A DNA stretch of 11,656 nucleotides from Lysobacteraceae bacterium. GTDB taxonomy: Bacteria > Pseudomonadota > Gammaproteobacteria > Xanthomonadales > Xanthomonadaceae. Below, one piece after another: positions 6,035 to 11,656 of the stretch. Where the stretch lies: contig JAIXTZ010000250.1 of the NCBI GenBank assembly GCA_027483745.1, positions 1 through 11,656 on the forward strand, read 5' to 3'. The notes beneath the pieces were generated by a model. It saw only the letters and a list, made by a program, of their open reading frames with translations, made no database searches and was not told where the DNA came from. Position numbers and translations under genes: made by a program. How positions within the stretch are numbered: position 1 is the stretch's first letter; the number at the start of each line of letters is the position of its first letter.

Positions 6035-8885
6035 AGACCACCCGGTTGCGGCCCTGCCGCTTCGCTTCGTACAGCGCCTGGTCGGCACGCCGCAACAGGG
6101 ACGAGGGCACCTCGGCCGCCGTGGGCCAGGCCACGGCGACGCCGACGCTCACCGTCACGCCCGTTCGCGCTCGCTCCACCGCGTCGCGCAGCAGCTCCGC
6201 GCGCCGCGCGGCCGCCTCGAGGGTCGCACCAGGCAACAGCACGGTGAATTCCTCGCCGCCGTAGCGGGCGAGAATTTCGACCGGCACGCTGAGATCCGTG
6301 CGCAGCAGCGCCGCCACGTCGATCAGCACGCGATCGCCTTCGAGATGGCCATGGTGGTCGTTGTAGCGCTTGAAGTGGTCGACATCGATCATCAGCGCCG
6401 CCAGGGGCAGGGCCTGCTCCGCGCAGCGCGCCCACTCCCGGCCCAGCGCCTGCTCGAGGGCGCGGCGGTTCTGCGCCCCGGTCAGCGGGTCCTCCACGGC
6501 CATCTCGGCCAAGCGCGAGTTGGCGCGCTCCAGTTCCAGCGTGCGATCGGCGATGCGCTGCTCGAGCTGGCGGTTCTGGGATTCCACGCGCCGCACGCGG
6601 CGGCGGCCGATCGCCCGGGAGGCCCAGACCGCGACGGTGACGAGGCCCAGCAACAGCAGGCCGCGGAGCACCGGCTCCTCGAACCAGCGCGGCATCACCA
6701 GCAGGCGGATGCGCAGCGGTTCAATGCGCCGCCCGCTCGGGAGCTGGCTCTCGACCTCGAAGAGGTACTCCCCGGGATCCAGGCCTCGGATGGTGAGGTC
6801 GCGGTCGGACCAGTCGGAGAAGGTCGGAACGATCGATGACATCCGGTAGCGGAATCGGGCCCCGGGCTCGAGGGTGCCGAGCGTGAAACGCATCCGCAGC
6901 GGTTGTCGGGAAAGGATGGACAGGCTGCCTCGCTCGATCTCGGCGGGACGCACGTCGCCGTCGTCGCCTTGGATCAACAGCTGGTCGAAGCCCACCGCGA
7001 GGTCGGGCATCGGCATCACCGGCCCCTCGGGCGCGTACTGCAGCACGCCGTTCCACACGGGCACGCGCAGGACGCCGCCGCGACTGACGCGCGGGGGGCC
7101 GAAGCCGGTGCTCGACCAGCCGCCGATCTGCACGCGCTCCCAGGCCATCGTCGAGGCCGGCCGGCGCATCAAGTCGCGCGGGGTGTAGGCGAAGAGGCCC
7201 ATCGTGGTTTCCACCACACTGAGCTTCCCGGGCTGCACGAGCGCCGAGATCCATTCCGGCGTCTCGATCACGGCGAAACGGCCGGCGTCTCGATCGAAGC
7301 GGTAGGTCCGCCCCTTGGCCCAGGCGCTCAGTTCGCCATCGATGAAGAAGAGCTTGGGTCGATCCTCGCCGTCGATCGGCAGGCCCTGTTCCTCGCCGAA
7401 CGCGTCGGCCGCGACGCGCGCTCGTCCGGCGAGGTCGATCCGCCAGCGCTGCGGCGGGCCGCGGTCGTCGCTGAGCCAGAACTCGCCCTCGGCGGTCTGG
7501 ATGACGTCGATGATGGCCATGCCCTGGAGCGGCCAGCGTGCCGCGATCGACCAGCCGTCCGCGGCGTAAGCCAGCAGGAAGAACTCGTGGTCGGTGTAAG
7601 CGATCGCGAGATCGGGGTGGTTGCGCACCCATTGGAGCCAGTACACGGCGCCGCCCGCGTGCAGGGTGCGCGGCTCGACGGAACCCGGCTTGAGCTCGCG
7701 CAGGCCCTCGCGCTCCGAGACCAGCAGCGCACGCTCGTCGGCGAGCAGGCCATAGCCCTCGAGGTGGACCCAGGGCATCCGCTCGGAGCGCACGCTGCCG
7801 CCGCCGTCGTCGGACATGCGGTACAGGCCGCGCGCGGTGGACACCCACAGCGCGCCGTCAAATTCCGCCGTGTCGGCCACGAGACCGCGAACGCCGTGGG
7901 TGTGGTTGAGGATCGACCAAGGGGACGGCATGCCGAGGCGGATCACCTCGGTATCGGTCACGGCCCACAAGGCGCCTTCGGTGTCGCGAGCGAGGTCGAG
8001 CACCGACTGGTCCGCGACCTTGACGCGCTGTCGAAGGCGCAGCCCCGCATCGACGATCATCACCTCACCATCGAGCGTCGACAGCGCAAACCCGCCGCCG
8101 TCGAGGGGGACCGTCGCGTAGGCGGCCAACTCGCCGGCGGGCCATTCGAGCGCCAATTCGACCCCGCTGTCGTCGAGCCGCCACACGCCGTTGCCGGCGA
8201 CGACGAACCGACTGCCGCCCCAACCGACGATGCCGGACACGGGGACGCGCCGGAAGGTTTCGCCGCCAGGCACCAGCTGCAGCTTCCCGTCACGCAGCCA
8301 GCCGAGGCCCTGGTCCTGGATCCGCGCGTAGAGGTCGCCGCCGAAAGCGATCACGCCGCGCATGTCGGGGCCCATCGGCCAACTTCGCGTGGGCGCTCCG
8401 TTGGCGGGCATCAAGTGCAGGAAATTCTGCGCCTGTACGTAGATTCCCTCGGGTGCCTGCACCATTTCCCAGACCGGTCCGAGGCGGCGGTCGGTCTCGG
8501 GCAAGCCGCTGCTCGCCAGCAGGTCGACGTAGCGGTAGCCGTGCACCGCGTCGAGTTCGAGACGCCCGTAGGTGTCGTTGCCGCCGACCATGATCGCGCC
8601 ATCGGGCAGGCGCCGCACGATGGTGGCGTTGACGCCGATCGGCAGGGGGACCGTTGTCCACTCCGCGCCGTCGTAAACGAGTACGCCGTCGTTCGACGCC
8701 ACGTAGATCTTGCCGGGTGCCGCCGCCACGGACCACAGCGCGGGGGCGGCCCGGTACTCATCGGGACCAATCCGCTTGCTGATCGGCACGCCGGTCAGTC
8801 CGGAGGCGTAGATGATCGCCGACCCGGCCAGCGCGAAGGCCGAGACGAGGAGGCGGCACCAACGCAGCGAAGGCCGGACGGTCAT
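6021..8885 (-). CDS. Membrane diguanylate cyclase with periplasmic beta-propeller sensor
   Basis: Predicted to make c-di-GMP from two GTP in response to a signal sensed in the periplasm. The 954-aa protein starts with a signal-like hydrophobic segment (about 10-28). Repeated Reg_prop-like blades (about 45-640) follow, for example [18 protein letters not shown] and GVLVYDG. Next come a Y_Y_Y-type domain (about 655-730, with Y680 and Y707), one membrane helix (about 741-759), a short coiled coil (762-793) and a GGDEF domain (795-954). The active-site motif is GGEEF (876-880), and D834 in DVDHFK should bind metal, so catalysis looks intact. The product-inhibition I-site (RxxD, four residues before the RYGGEEF segment) is replaced by VPVE. 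The ATG at 8885 gives the signal peptide; the frame is open further upstream only antisense to pdxJ. The sensed ligand is unknown. Confidence 0.92.
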   Translation of the reverse strand: MTVRPSLRWCRLLVSAFALAGSAIIYASGLTGVPISKRIGPDEYRAAPALWSVAAAPGKIYVASNDGVLVYDGAEWTTVPLPIGVNATIVRRLPDGAIMVGGNDTYGRLELDAVHGYRYVDLLASSGLPETDRRLGPVWEMVQAPEGIYVQAQNFLHLMPANGAPTRSWPMGPDMRGVIAFGGDLYARIQDQGLGWLRDGKLQLVPGGETFRRVPVSGIVGWGGSRFVVAGNGVWRLDDSGVELALEWPAGELAAYATVPLDGGGFALSTLDGEVMIVDAGLRLRQRVKVADQSVLDLARDTEGALWAVTDTEVIRLGMPSPWSILNHTHGVRGLVADTAEFDGALWVSTARGLYRMSDDGGGSVRSERMPWVHLEGYGLLADERALLVSEREGLRELKPGSVEPRTLHAGGAVYWLQWVRNHPDLAIAYTDHEFFLLAYAADGWSIAARWPLQGMAIIDVIQTAEGEFWLSDDRGPPQRWRIDLAGRARVAADAFGEEQGLPIDGEDRPKLFFIDGELSAWAKGRTYRFDRDAGRFAVIETPEWISALVQPGKLSVVETTMGLFAYTPRDLMRRPASTMAWERVQIGGWSSTGFGPPRVSRGGVLRVPVWNGVLQYAPEGPVMPMPDLAVGFDQLLIQGDDGDVRPAEIERGSLSILSRQPLRMRFTLGTLEPGARFRYRMSSIVPTFSDWSDRDLTIRGLDPGEYLFEVESQLPSGRRIEPLRIRLLVMPRWFEEPVLRGLLLLGLVTVAVWASRAIGRRRVRRVESQNRQLEQRIADRTLELERANSRLAEMAVEDPLTGAQNRRALEQALGREWARCAEQALPLAALMIDVDHFKRYNDHHGHLEGDRVLIDVAALLRTDLSVPVEILARYGGEEFTVLLPGATLEAAARRAELLRDAVERARTGVTVSVGVAVAWPTAAEVPSSLLRRADQALYEAKRQGRNRVVCAEA

Positions 8886-8979
8886 GGCCTCATTATGGCC
8901 TTGGCACGTGGCGCTGCGAGGGCGGGCTTGCCCTCGGAGTGAGGCCACGGGCACGCTTCGGTCTTGCCGAAGGTTCGCC
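8886..8979. promoter_or_regulatory. Divergent intergenic region with two hairpins (cyclase / pdxJ)
   Basis: A 94-bp gap between the divergent cyclase and pdxJ genes. It contains a perfect 7-bp stem with a 6-nt loop (CGAGGGC at 8917-8923 with GCCCTCG at 8930-8936). A second stem lies just before pdxJ and is listed separately. ATGGCCT occurs twice, at 8884-8890 and 8895-8901. No convincing sigma-70 promoter was found for either gene. The palindromic layout, with the pdxJ start codon at its edge, recalls dispersed intergenic repeats of Xanthomonadales, but that is a resemblance from memory and not shown here. Confidence 0.45.
8956..8972 (+). promoter_or_regulatory. Hairpin over the pdxJ Shine-Dalgarno
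   Basis: CTTCGG (8956-8961) and CCGAAG (8967-8972) form a perfect 6-bp stem with a 5-nt loop (TCTTG). The right arm includes most of GAAGG (8969-8973), the only Shine-Dalgarno-like sequence, 6 nt before the pdxJ ATG at 8980. If it folds, translation of pdxJ would be reduced. No known riboswitch architecture is apparent. Confidence 0.4.
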
Positions 8980-9768
8980 ATGACCCTGCTCAGCGTCAAC
9001 GTCAACAAAATCGCGGTCCTGCGCAACTCGCGCTGCGGCCGCCTGCCCTCGCCGGTGTCGGAAGCCCTGCGCTGTGTCAGCGCAGGGGCCCGCGGCATCA
9101 CCGTGCACCCGCGCCCGGATCGTCGCCACATCACCGCGGAAGACGTCGCGGAGATCGCGGCGGCGTTGCCGCCGGAGGTCGAGTTCAACATCGAGGGCAA
9201 CCCGTTCGCGCCGGCCCGCGAGGGCTATCCGGGCCTCCTCGCGCTGGCGCGCATGGCGAGACCGGCGCAGGTCACCTTCGTTCCGGACGGCGATGGCCAG
9301 ATCACCTCGGACCACGGCTTCGACCCGTTGCACCTTCCGCCGACGATGTCATCGCAGGTCGCGGCGTTCAAGGCGCTGGGTTGCCGGGTCTCGCTGTTCG
9401 TCGACGCTGGCGAGGTACGTTTCGAAACCCTGTGCGCCGCGGGTGCCGACCGCGTCGAGCTGTACACCGGGCCCTATGCGGAGGCGCATGAGGCGGCGCA
9501 CGGGGGCTCGTCGGACGGAGACGGCGGCGCGGCACGCCAGACGTTCGCCCATGCGCTGGCCGCCTGCCGGCGAAGTGCTGAGGCGGCCCAAGCCTTGGGC
9601 CTGGGCGTCAATGCGGGCCACGACCTGTCGCAGGCCAATCTTGGCGCCTTCCTGGCTGGCGTGCCCGGCGTGCTGGAAGTCTCCATCGGCCACGCGTTGA
9701 TCGCCGAGGCCTTGGTCGACGGCCTGGCGGAAACGGTGCGCCGTTACCGGACGATCACCGGCCGCTGA
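8980..9768 (+). CDS. pdxJ: Pyridoxine 5'-phosphate synthase PdxJ
   Basis: PdxJ condenses 1-deoxy-xylulose 5-phosphate with 3-amino-2-oxopropyl phosphate to give pyridoxine 5'-phosphate, in the DXP-dependent vitamin B6 pathway of the cytoplasm. The 262-aa TIM-barrel protein keeps the residues expected for catalysis and phosphate binding: H43, R45 and H50 in [13 protein letters not shown]72 in NIEGNP, E160 in VELYTG and H214 in NAGHD. It ends with the [11 protein letters not shown] phosphate-binding segment. The stretch VTFVPD...TSDHGFD marks the divergent type found in Xanthomonads and Bacteroidetes, not the enteric type. Residues about 173-187 are a Gly/Ser/Asp-rich insertion absent from E. 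coli PdxJ (243 aa). The ATG at 8980 is preceded by GAAGG. It stands alone and converges on exbD2. Confidence 0.95.
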   Translation: MTLLSVNVNKIAVLRNSRCGRLPSPVSEALRCVSAGARGITVHPRPDRRHITAEDVAEIAAALPPEVEFNIEGNPFAPAREGYPGLLALARMARPAQVTFVPDGDGQITSDHGFDPLHLPPTMSSQVAAFKALGCRVSLFVDAGEVRFETLCAAGADRVELYTGPYAEAHEAAHGGSSDGDGGAARQTFAHALAACRRSAEAAQALGLGVNAGHDLSQANLGAFLAGVPGVLEVSIGHALIAEALVDGLAETVRRYRTITGR

Positions 9769-9798
9769 GCGCCCTCGACCGATTCGCCCAGCCCGGAA

Positions 9799-9830
9799 AC
9801 GACAACGCCGCCCAGAGGCGGCGTTGTCGT
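9799..9830. terminator. Probable bidirectional terminator between pdxJ and exbD2
   Basis: A perfect 14-bp inverted repeat (ACGACAACGCCGCC at 9799-9812 pairing with 9817-9830) has a 4-nt loop, CAGA. It sits 30 nt after the pdxJ stop and 36 nt from the exbD2 stop, exactly where both convergent transcripts should end. The T-tract is poor on the plus strand and short (TTT) on the minus strand, so termination may be imperfect in one or both directions. Confidence 0.85.
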
Positions 9831-9866
9831 ATTGCGAGAAGCAGACCGTTTCCGGCGTGGGCGGCG

Positions 9867-10307
9867 TTACTGCGCGACCTGGTCGACGAACGCGATCTTC
9901 TCCATCTGCGCGTTCTTGGCACGGGCGAGCACTTTCGCCAGCACTTCGTACTCCGCTTCCGGATCGACTTCGACTTCGAGCTTCGGCTGCTCTTCCGGCT
10001 TCAACACCTGGGTGCGCACCTGGGTGATGTCAGCGAACTGGTCTTCCAGGGTCGCCAGCGGCGCCGGCGTGCCATTGAGCAGGATTTCGCCCGACGACAG
10101 GATCTGCAGCTTCACCGGCGGCGGCGGCTCCGTCGGCGGCGGCGGTGGCGGGTTGCGAATACGCTGCGGCAGCGTGACGTTGATGAGCGACGCCGGCGTC
10201 GGTGCCGTCACCATGAAGATGATCAGCAGCACCAGCAGAATGTCGATCAGCGGCACGACGTTCATGTCGGACTTGGGGCCGGAACCGCCCCCTGCGGAAA
10301 ACGCCAT
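9867..10307 (-). CDS. exbD2: ExbD/TolR-family proton channel protein, second copy (ExbD2)
   Basis: ExbD works with ExbB as the proton-driven motor that energises TonB. The 146-aa product has a short cytoplasmic N-terminus, one membrane helix (about 18-36) with the essential aspartate (D22 in VVPLIDILLVLLIIF), and a periplasmic domain. Just after the membrane helix is a proline-rich run at residues 53-64, encoded by GGC-rich repeats on the plus strand around 10115-10151. It lies 3 nt after the exbD1 stop, with GGGGAA as a likely Shine-Dalgarno inside the end of exbD1. In X. campestris a second exbD at this place is dispensable for iron uptake and was linked to plant interaction. The symbol is assigned by position, and a TolR-like name is possible. 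Confidence 0.88.
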   Translation of the reverse strand: MAFSAGGGSGPKSDMNVVPLIDILLVLLIIFMVTAPTPASLINVTLPQRIRNPPPPPPTEPPPPVKLQILSSGEILLNGTPAPLATLEDQFADITQVRTQVLKPEEQPKLEVEVDPEAEYEVLAKVLARAKNAQMEKIAFVDQVAQ

Positions 10308-10310
10308 GGT

Positions 10311-10727
10311 TCAGTTCCCCGATTCCGGTTCGGACACGAAGTTGATGGACCGCATGCCGGCCAGGCGTACGCGGGTGGTCACGTCCTGGATCAACGCGTA
10401 CTTGGTCTCGCTGTCGGCGCGCAGCAGGACGTCCGGCTGGGGCTCCTTCTGCGCCTCGACGGCGAGTCGGGTGTCCAGCATCTCCTTGCCGGCGAGCGCC
10501 TCGTCGGCCCAGAAGATCGTGCCGTCCTCGCGGACCGAGAGCGTGATCGGCGGCACCTTGGGCGACGGCGGACGAGCGTCCACGGTCGCCTTCGGCAGCT
10601 CCACCTTGACGTTCTCCGACACCGAGGCCGTCACCATGAAGATGATCAGCAGCACCAGCATCACGTCGACGAGCGGGACGACGTTGGGTTCGGTGAACCC
10701 GCCGTCCGAGTCAGAACTGAAGGCCAT
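10311..10727 (-). CDS. exbD1: ExbD-family biopolymer transport protein, first copy (ExbD1)
   Basis: The 138-aa partner of ExbB in the TonB energising complex. The membrane helix (about 17-35) carries D21 in VVPLVDVMLVLLIIF, the residue that takes up protons in the family. The periplasmic domain ends with the usual LLRADSETKYALIQDV and a MRSINFVSE-like strand. The first 35 residues are nearly the same as those of the neighbouring ExbD (MAFS..., NVVPL.D..LVLLIIFMVTA), while the periplasmic halves differ strongly, so this is an old tandem duplication. A GGAG Shine-Dalgarno (plus strand 10735-10738) lies 7 nt before the ATG. A hairpin separates it from exbB. Confidence 0.9.
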   Translation of the reverse strand: MAFSSDSDGGFTEPNVVPLVDVMLVLLIIFMVTASVSENVKVELPKATVDARPPSPKVPPITLSVREDGTIFWADEALAGKEMLDTRLAVEAQKEPQPDVLLRADSETKYALIQDVTTRVRLAGMRSINFVSEPESGN

Positions 10728-10743
10728 AGGGGATCTCCGCGGA

Positions 10744-10761
10744 GAGGGGCGTCAGCCCCTC
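10744..10761 (-). promoter_or_regulatory. Hairpin between exbB and exbD1
   Basis: GAGGGGC (10744-10750) pairs perfectly with GCCCCTC (10755-10761) around a 4-nt loop, at the exbB stop codon. It is directly followed, toward exbD1, by the 10-nt palindrome CTCCGCGGAG (10735-10744), which contains the exbD1 GGAG. No T-run follows, so it is more likely an mRNA-stability or processing element, or a translational brake, than a terminator. Function is inferred from position only. Confidence 0.45.
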
Positions 10762-11578
10762 AGCGCTTGTCGCCGCCCACGCGGGCGCCAGTCGCGAAGA
10801 AGTCGTGCAGGTCGTGCGCGAACGCGTCGAACTGGCCGATCAGCTTGCGGTTGTTGCGGTTGAAGTAGTTGAACGCGATCACCGCCGGGATGGCGACGAA
10901 CAGACCGATGAAGGTCATGATCAGCGCTTCACCGACCGGACCGGCGACGGCCTTGATCGAGCTCTCGCCCGAAGCCGACAGGCCGACGAGGGCCATCAGG
11001 ATGCCCCACACGGTGCCGAGCAGGCCGACGAACGGCGCGATGGCGCCGGTGGTGGCGAGCCAGGTCTGGCCGTCTTCCAGCGAAGCCGACTCACGGGCCA
11101 CGGCCTGGCGCAGGGCGCGGTCGATGAACTCGGAACGGTTCAGGGCTTCCGACAGGCGACCTTCCGACTTCTGGTGGTGGGCAGCAGCCTGGGCGCAGTC
11201 GAGGGCGATCTTCGAGAACGGCTCCCAACCCGGCTGCTCTTCCATGAAGCGGATGGCTTCCTGGGCATTGCTCGTCTGCCAGAAGGCCGACGTGACAGCG
11301 CCCGCACGGCCGTTGATCCGGGCGTACTTGATGGCCTTCATGATCGTGTAGTACCAGGCGACCATCGACATGATCACCAGGGCGGCGAACACCGACCAGT
11401 TGACGACGCCCATGTGGGCCATGGCGTTCTGCACGCTGAAATCGGCGACGTCCTGCTGGACGGTCTGGGCGGTGCCTGCGGCGGGCGCGGTCAGCGCCAC
11501 GTTGGTCGCGACCGGGGCAGCCGCCGGAGCAGCAGCAGCGTCCGTCGCCGGCGCGGTGTTGGTGTTGTCCTGCAGCAT
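10760..11578 (-). CDS. exbB: ExbB-family TonB-system proton channel protein
   Basis: ExbB forms the inner-membrane pentamer which, with ExbD, converts proton flow into TonB motion to power outer-membrane receptors. The 272-aa protein has three membrane helices (about 61-81, 173-198, 215-238) with a large cytoplasmic loop between the first two, as in ExbB. The second helix carries the signature TGAIAPFVGLLGTVWGIL. The N-terminal 45 residues are an Ala/Pro/Thr-rich periplasmic extension, as in the longer ExbB type. The start ATG at 11578 has AAGG upstream in the 21-nt gap after tonB. The stop lies inside the hairpin before exbD1. TolQ is less likely because of the tonB upstream and the two ExbD genes downstream. 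Confidence 0.93.
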   Translation of the reverse strand: MLQDNTNTAPATDAAAAPAAAPVATNVALTAPAAGTAQTVQQDVADFSVQNAMAHMGVVNWSVFAALVIMSMVAWYYTIMKAIKYARINGRAGAVTSAFWQTSNAQEAIRFMEEQPGWEPFSKIALDCAQAAAHHQKSEGRLSEALNRSEFIDRALRQAVARESASLEDGQTWLATTGAIAPFVGLLGTVWGILMALVGLSASGESSIKAVAGPVGEALIMTFIGLFVAIPAVIAFNYFNRNNRKLIGQFDAFAHDLHDFFATGARVGGDKR

Positions 11579-11599
11579 GAGTGGATACCTTCGGTTGGA

Positions 11600-11656
11600 T
11601 TAGCAGGGAGGAGTGAAATTGACCGGCACCAGGACGGCGCCGCCGACCGGCTGGCC
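11600..11656 (-). CDS. tonB: TonB energy transducer, last 18 codons (partial)
   Basis: Only the C-terminus is in the window: GQPVGGAVLVPVNFTPPC followed by TAA, with the stop at 11602-11600. The form G-x-P-x-(hydrophobic)-VPVNF near the end matches the last beta-strand of the TonB C-terminal domain, which pairs with the TonB box of outer-membrane receptors. It ends 21 nt before exbB, in the same direction. The rest of the gene lies beyond the right edge. With so few residues, the call depends partly on the exbB-exbD neighbours. Confidence 0.78.
   Translation of the reverse strand, partial: GQPVGGAVLVPVNFTPPC

Noticed and set aside
6035..6088. Start of the DUF2256 gene at the ATG at 6088
   Set aside because: It would add 18 residues unlike known family members and a 68-nt overlap with the cyclase. 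The GTG at 6034 gives the usual N-terminus.
8892..8897. CATAAT (minus strand) as a -10 box for the cyclase
   Set aside because: No -35 partner is visible at the right distance, and the transcript would start at about the first base of the ATG. A single hexamer match is weak evidence.
8901..8916. TTGGCACGTGGCGCTGC as a sigma-54 promoter for pdxJ
   Set aside because: The -24 half looks good, but the GG-to-GC distance is 11 nt, not 10, and the -12 half lacks TTGC. Sigma-54 spacing is strict.
6903..8942. A 679-codon open frame on the plus strand
   Set aside because: It is antisense to the cyclase gene, whose domains are clear. Its translation is Gly/Arg/His/Ala-rich with no family pattern, as expected of antisense frames in GC-rich DNA.
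1..11656. Mobile elements, CRISPR arrays, tRNA or rRNA genes
   Set aside because: No transposase, integrase, regularly spaced repeats or RNA gene signature was seen on either strand. Every region is occupied by ordinary core-type genes with short gaps.

Overview
The window is very GC-rich, gene-dense DNA that looks like a gammaproteobacterium of the Xanthomonadales (Xanthomonas / Lysobacter / Luteimonas type). Three things suggest this: the order tonB-exbB-exbD-exbD facing a pdxJ gene, the divergent PdxJ type (VTFVPD...TSDHGFD), and a sigma-54-driven fliEFGHI flagellar operon. The genus cannot be named from the sequence alone.

Layout, left to right. (1) 1-4036, minus strand: the flagellar basal-body and export operon fliE-fliF-fliG-fliH-fliI. 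It reads leftward, and fliI is cut by the window edge. Junctions are tight: 16 nt between fliE and fliF, an 8-nt overlap fliF/fliG, and ATGA overlaps fliG/fliH and fliH/fliI. A near-perfect sigma-54 (-24/-12) promoter lies 44 nt upstream of the fliE start. (2) 4148-5924, plus strand: a ClsA-type cardiolipin synthase and a small two-helix membrane protein, diverging from the flagellar operon. (3) 5873-8885, minus strand: a large membrane diguanylate cyclase with a predicted periplasmic beta-propeller, Y_Y_Y domain and GGEEF domain. It is followed by a tiny DUF2256 zinc-ribbon-like gene whose 3' end lies antisense over the end of the small membrane protein gene. (4) 8980-9768, plus strand: pdxJ, divergent from the cyclase. 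(5) 9867-11656, minus strand: the energy-transduction operon tonB (only its last 18 codons) - exbB - exbD1 - exbD2. It is separated from pdxJ by a 14-bp-stem hairpin that probably terminates both.

Functionally, the fli genes build the MS ring, the rotor switch and the type III export ATPase complex. TonB-ExbB-ExbD powers outer-membrane receptors with the proton gradient. The cyclase makes c-di-GMP, which in many bacteria opposes motility, but its placement beside flagellar genes is only suggestive. PdxJ makes pyridoxine 5'-phosphate. No mobile element, CRISPR array, tRNA or rRNA was seen, and no stretch above 300 bases lacks a gene. I found no clearly new biological system. The most unusual points are the antisense gene overlap at 5873-5924, the glycine-rich insert in FliE, the cyclase without an I-site, and hairpins that would cover ribosome binding sites.
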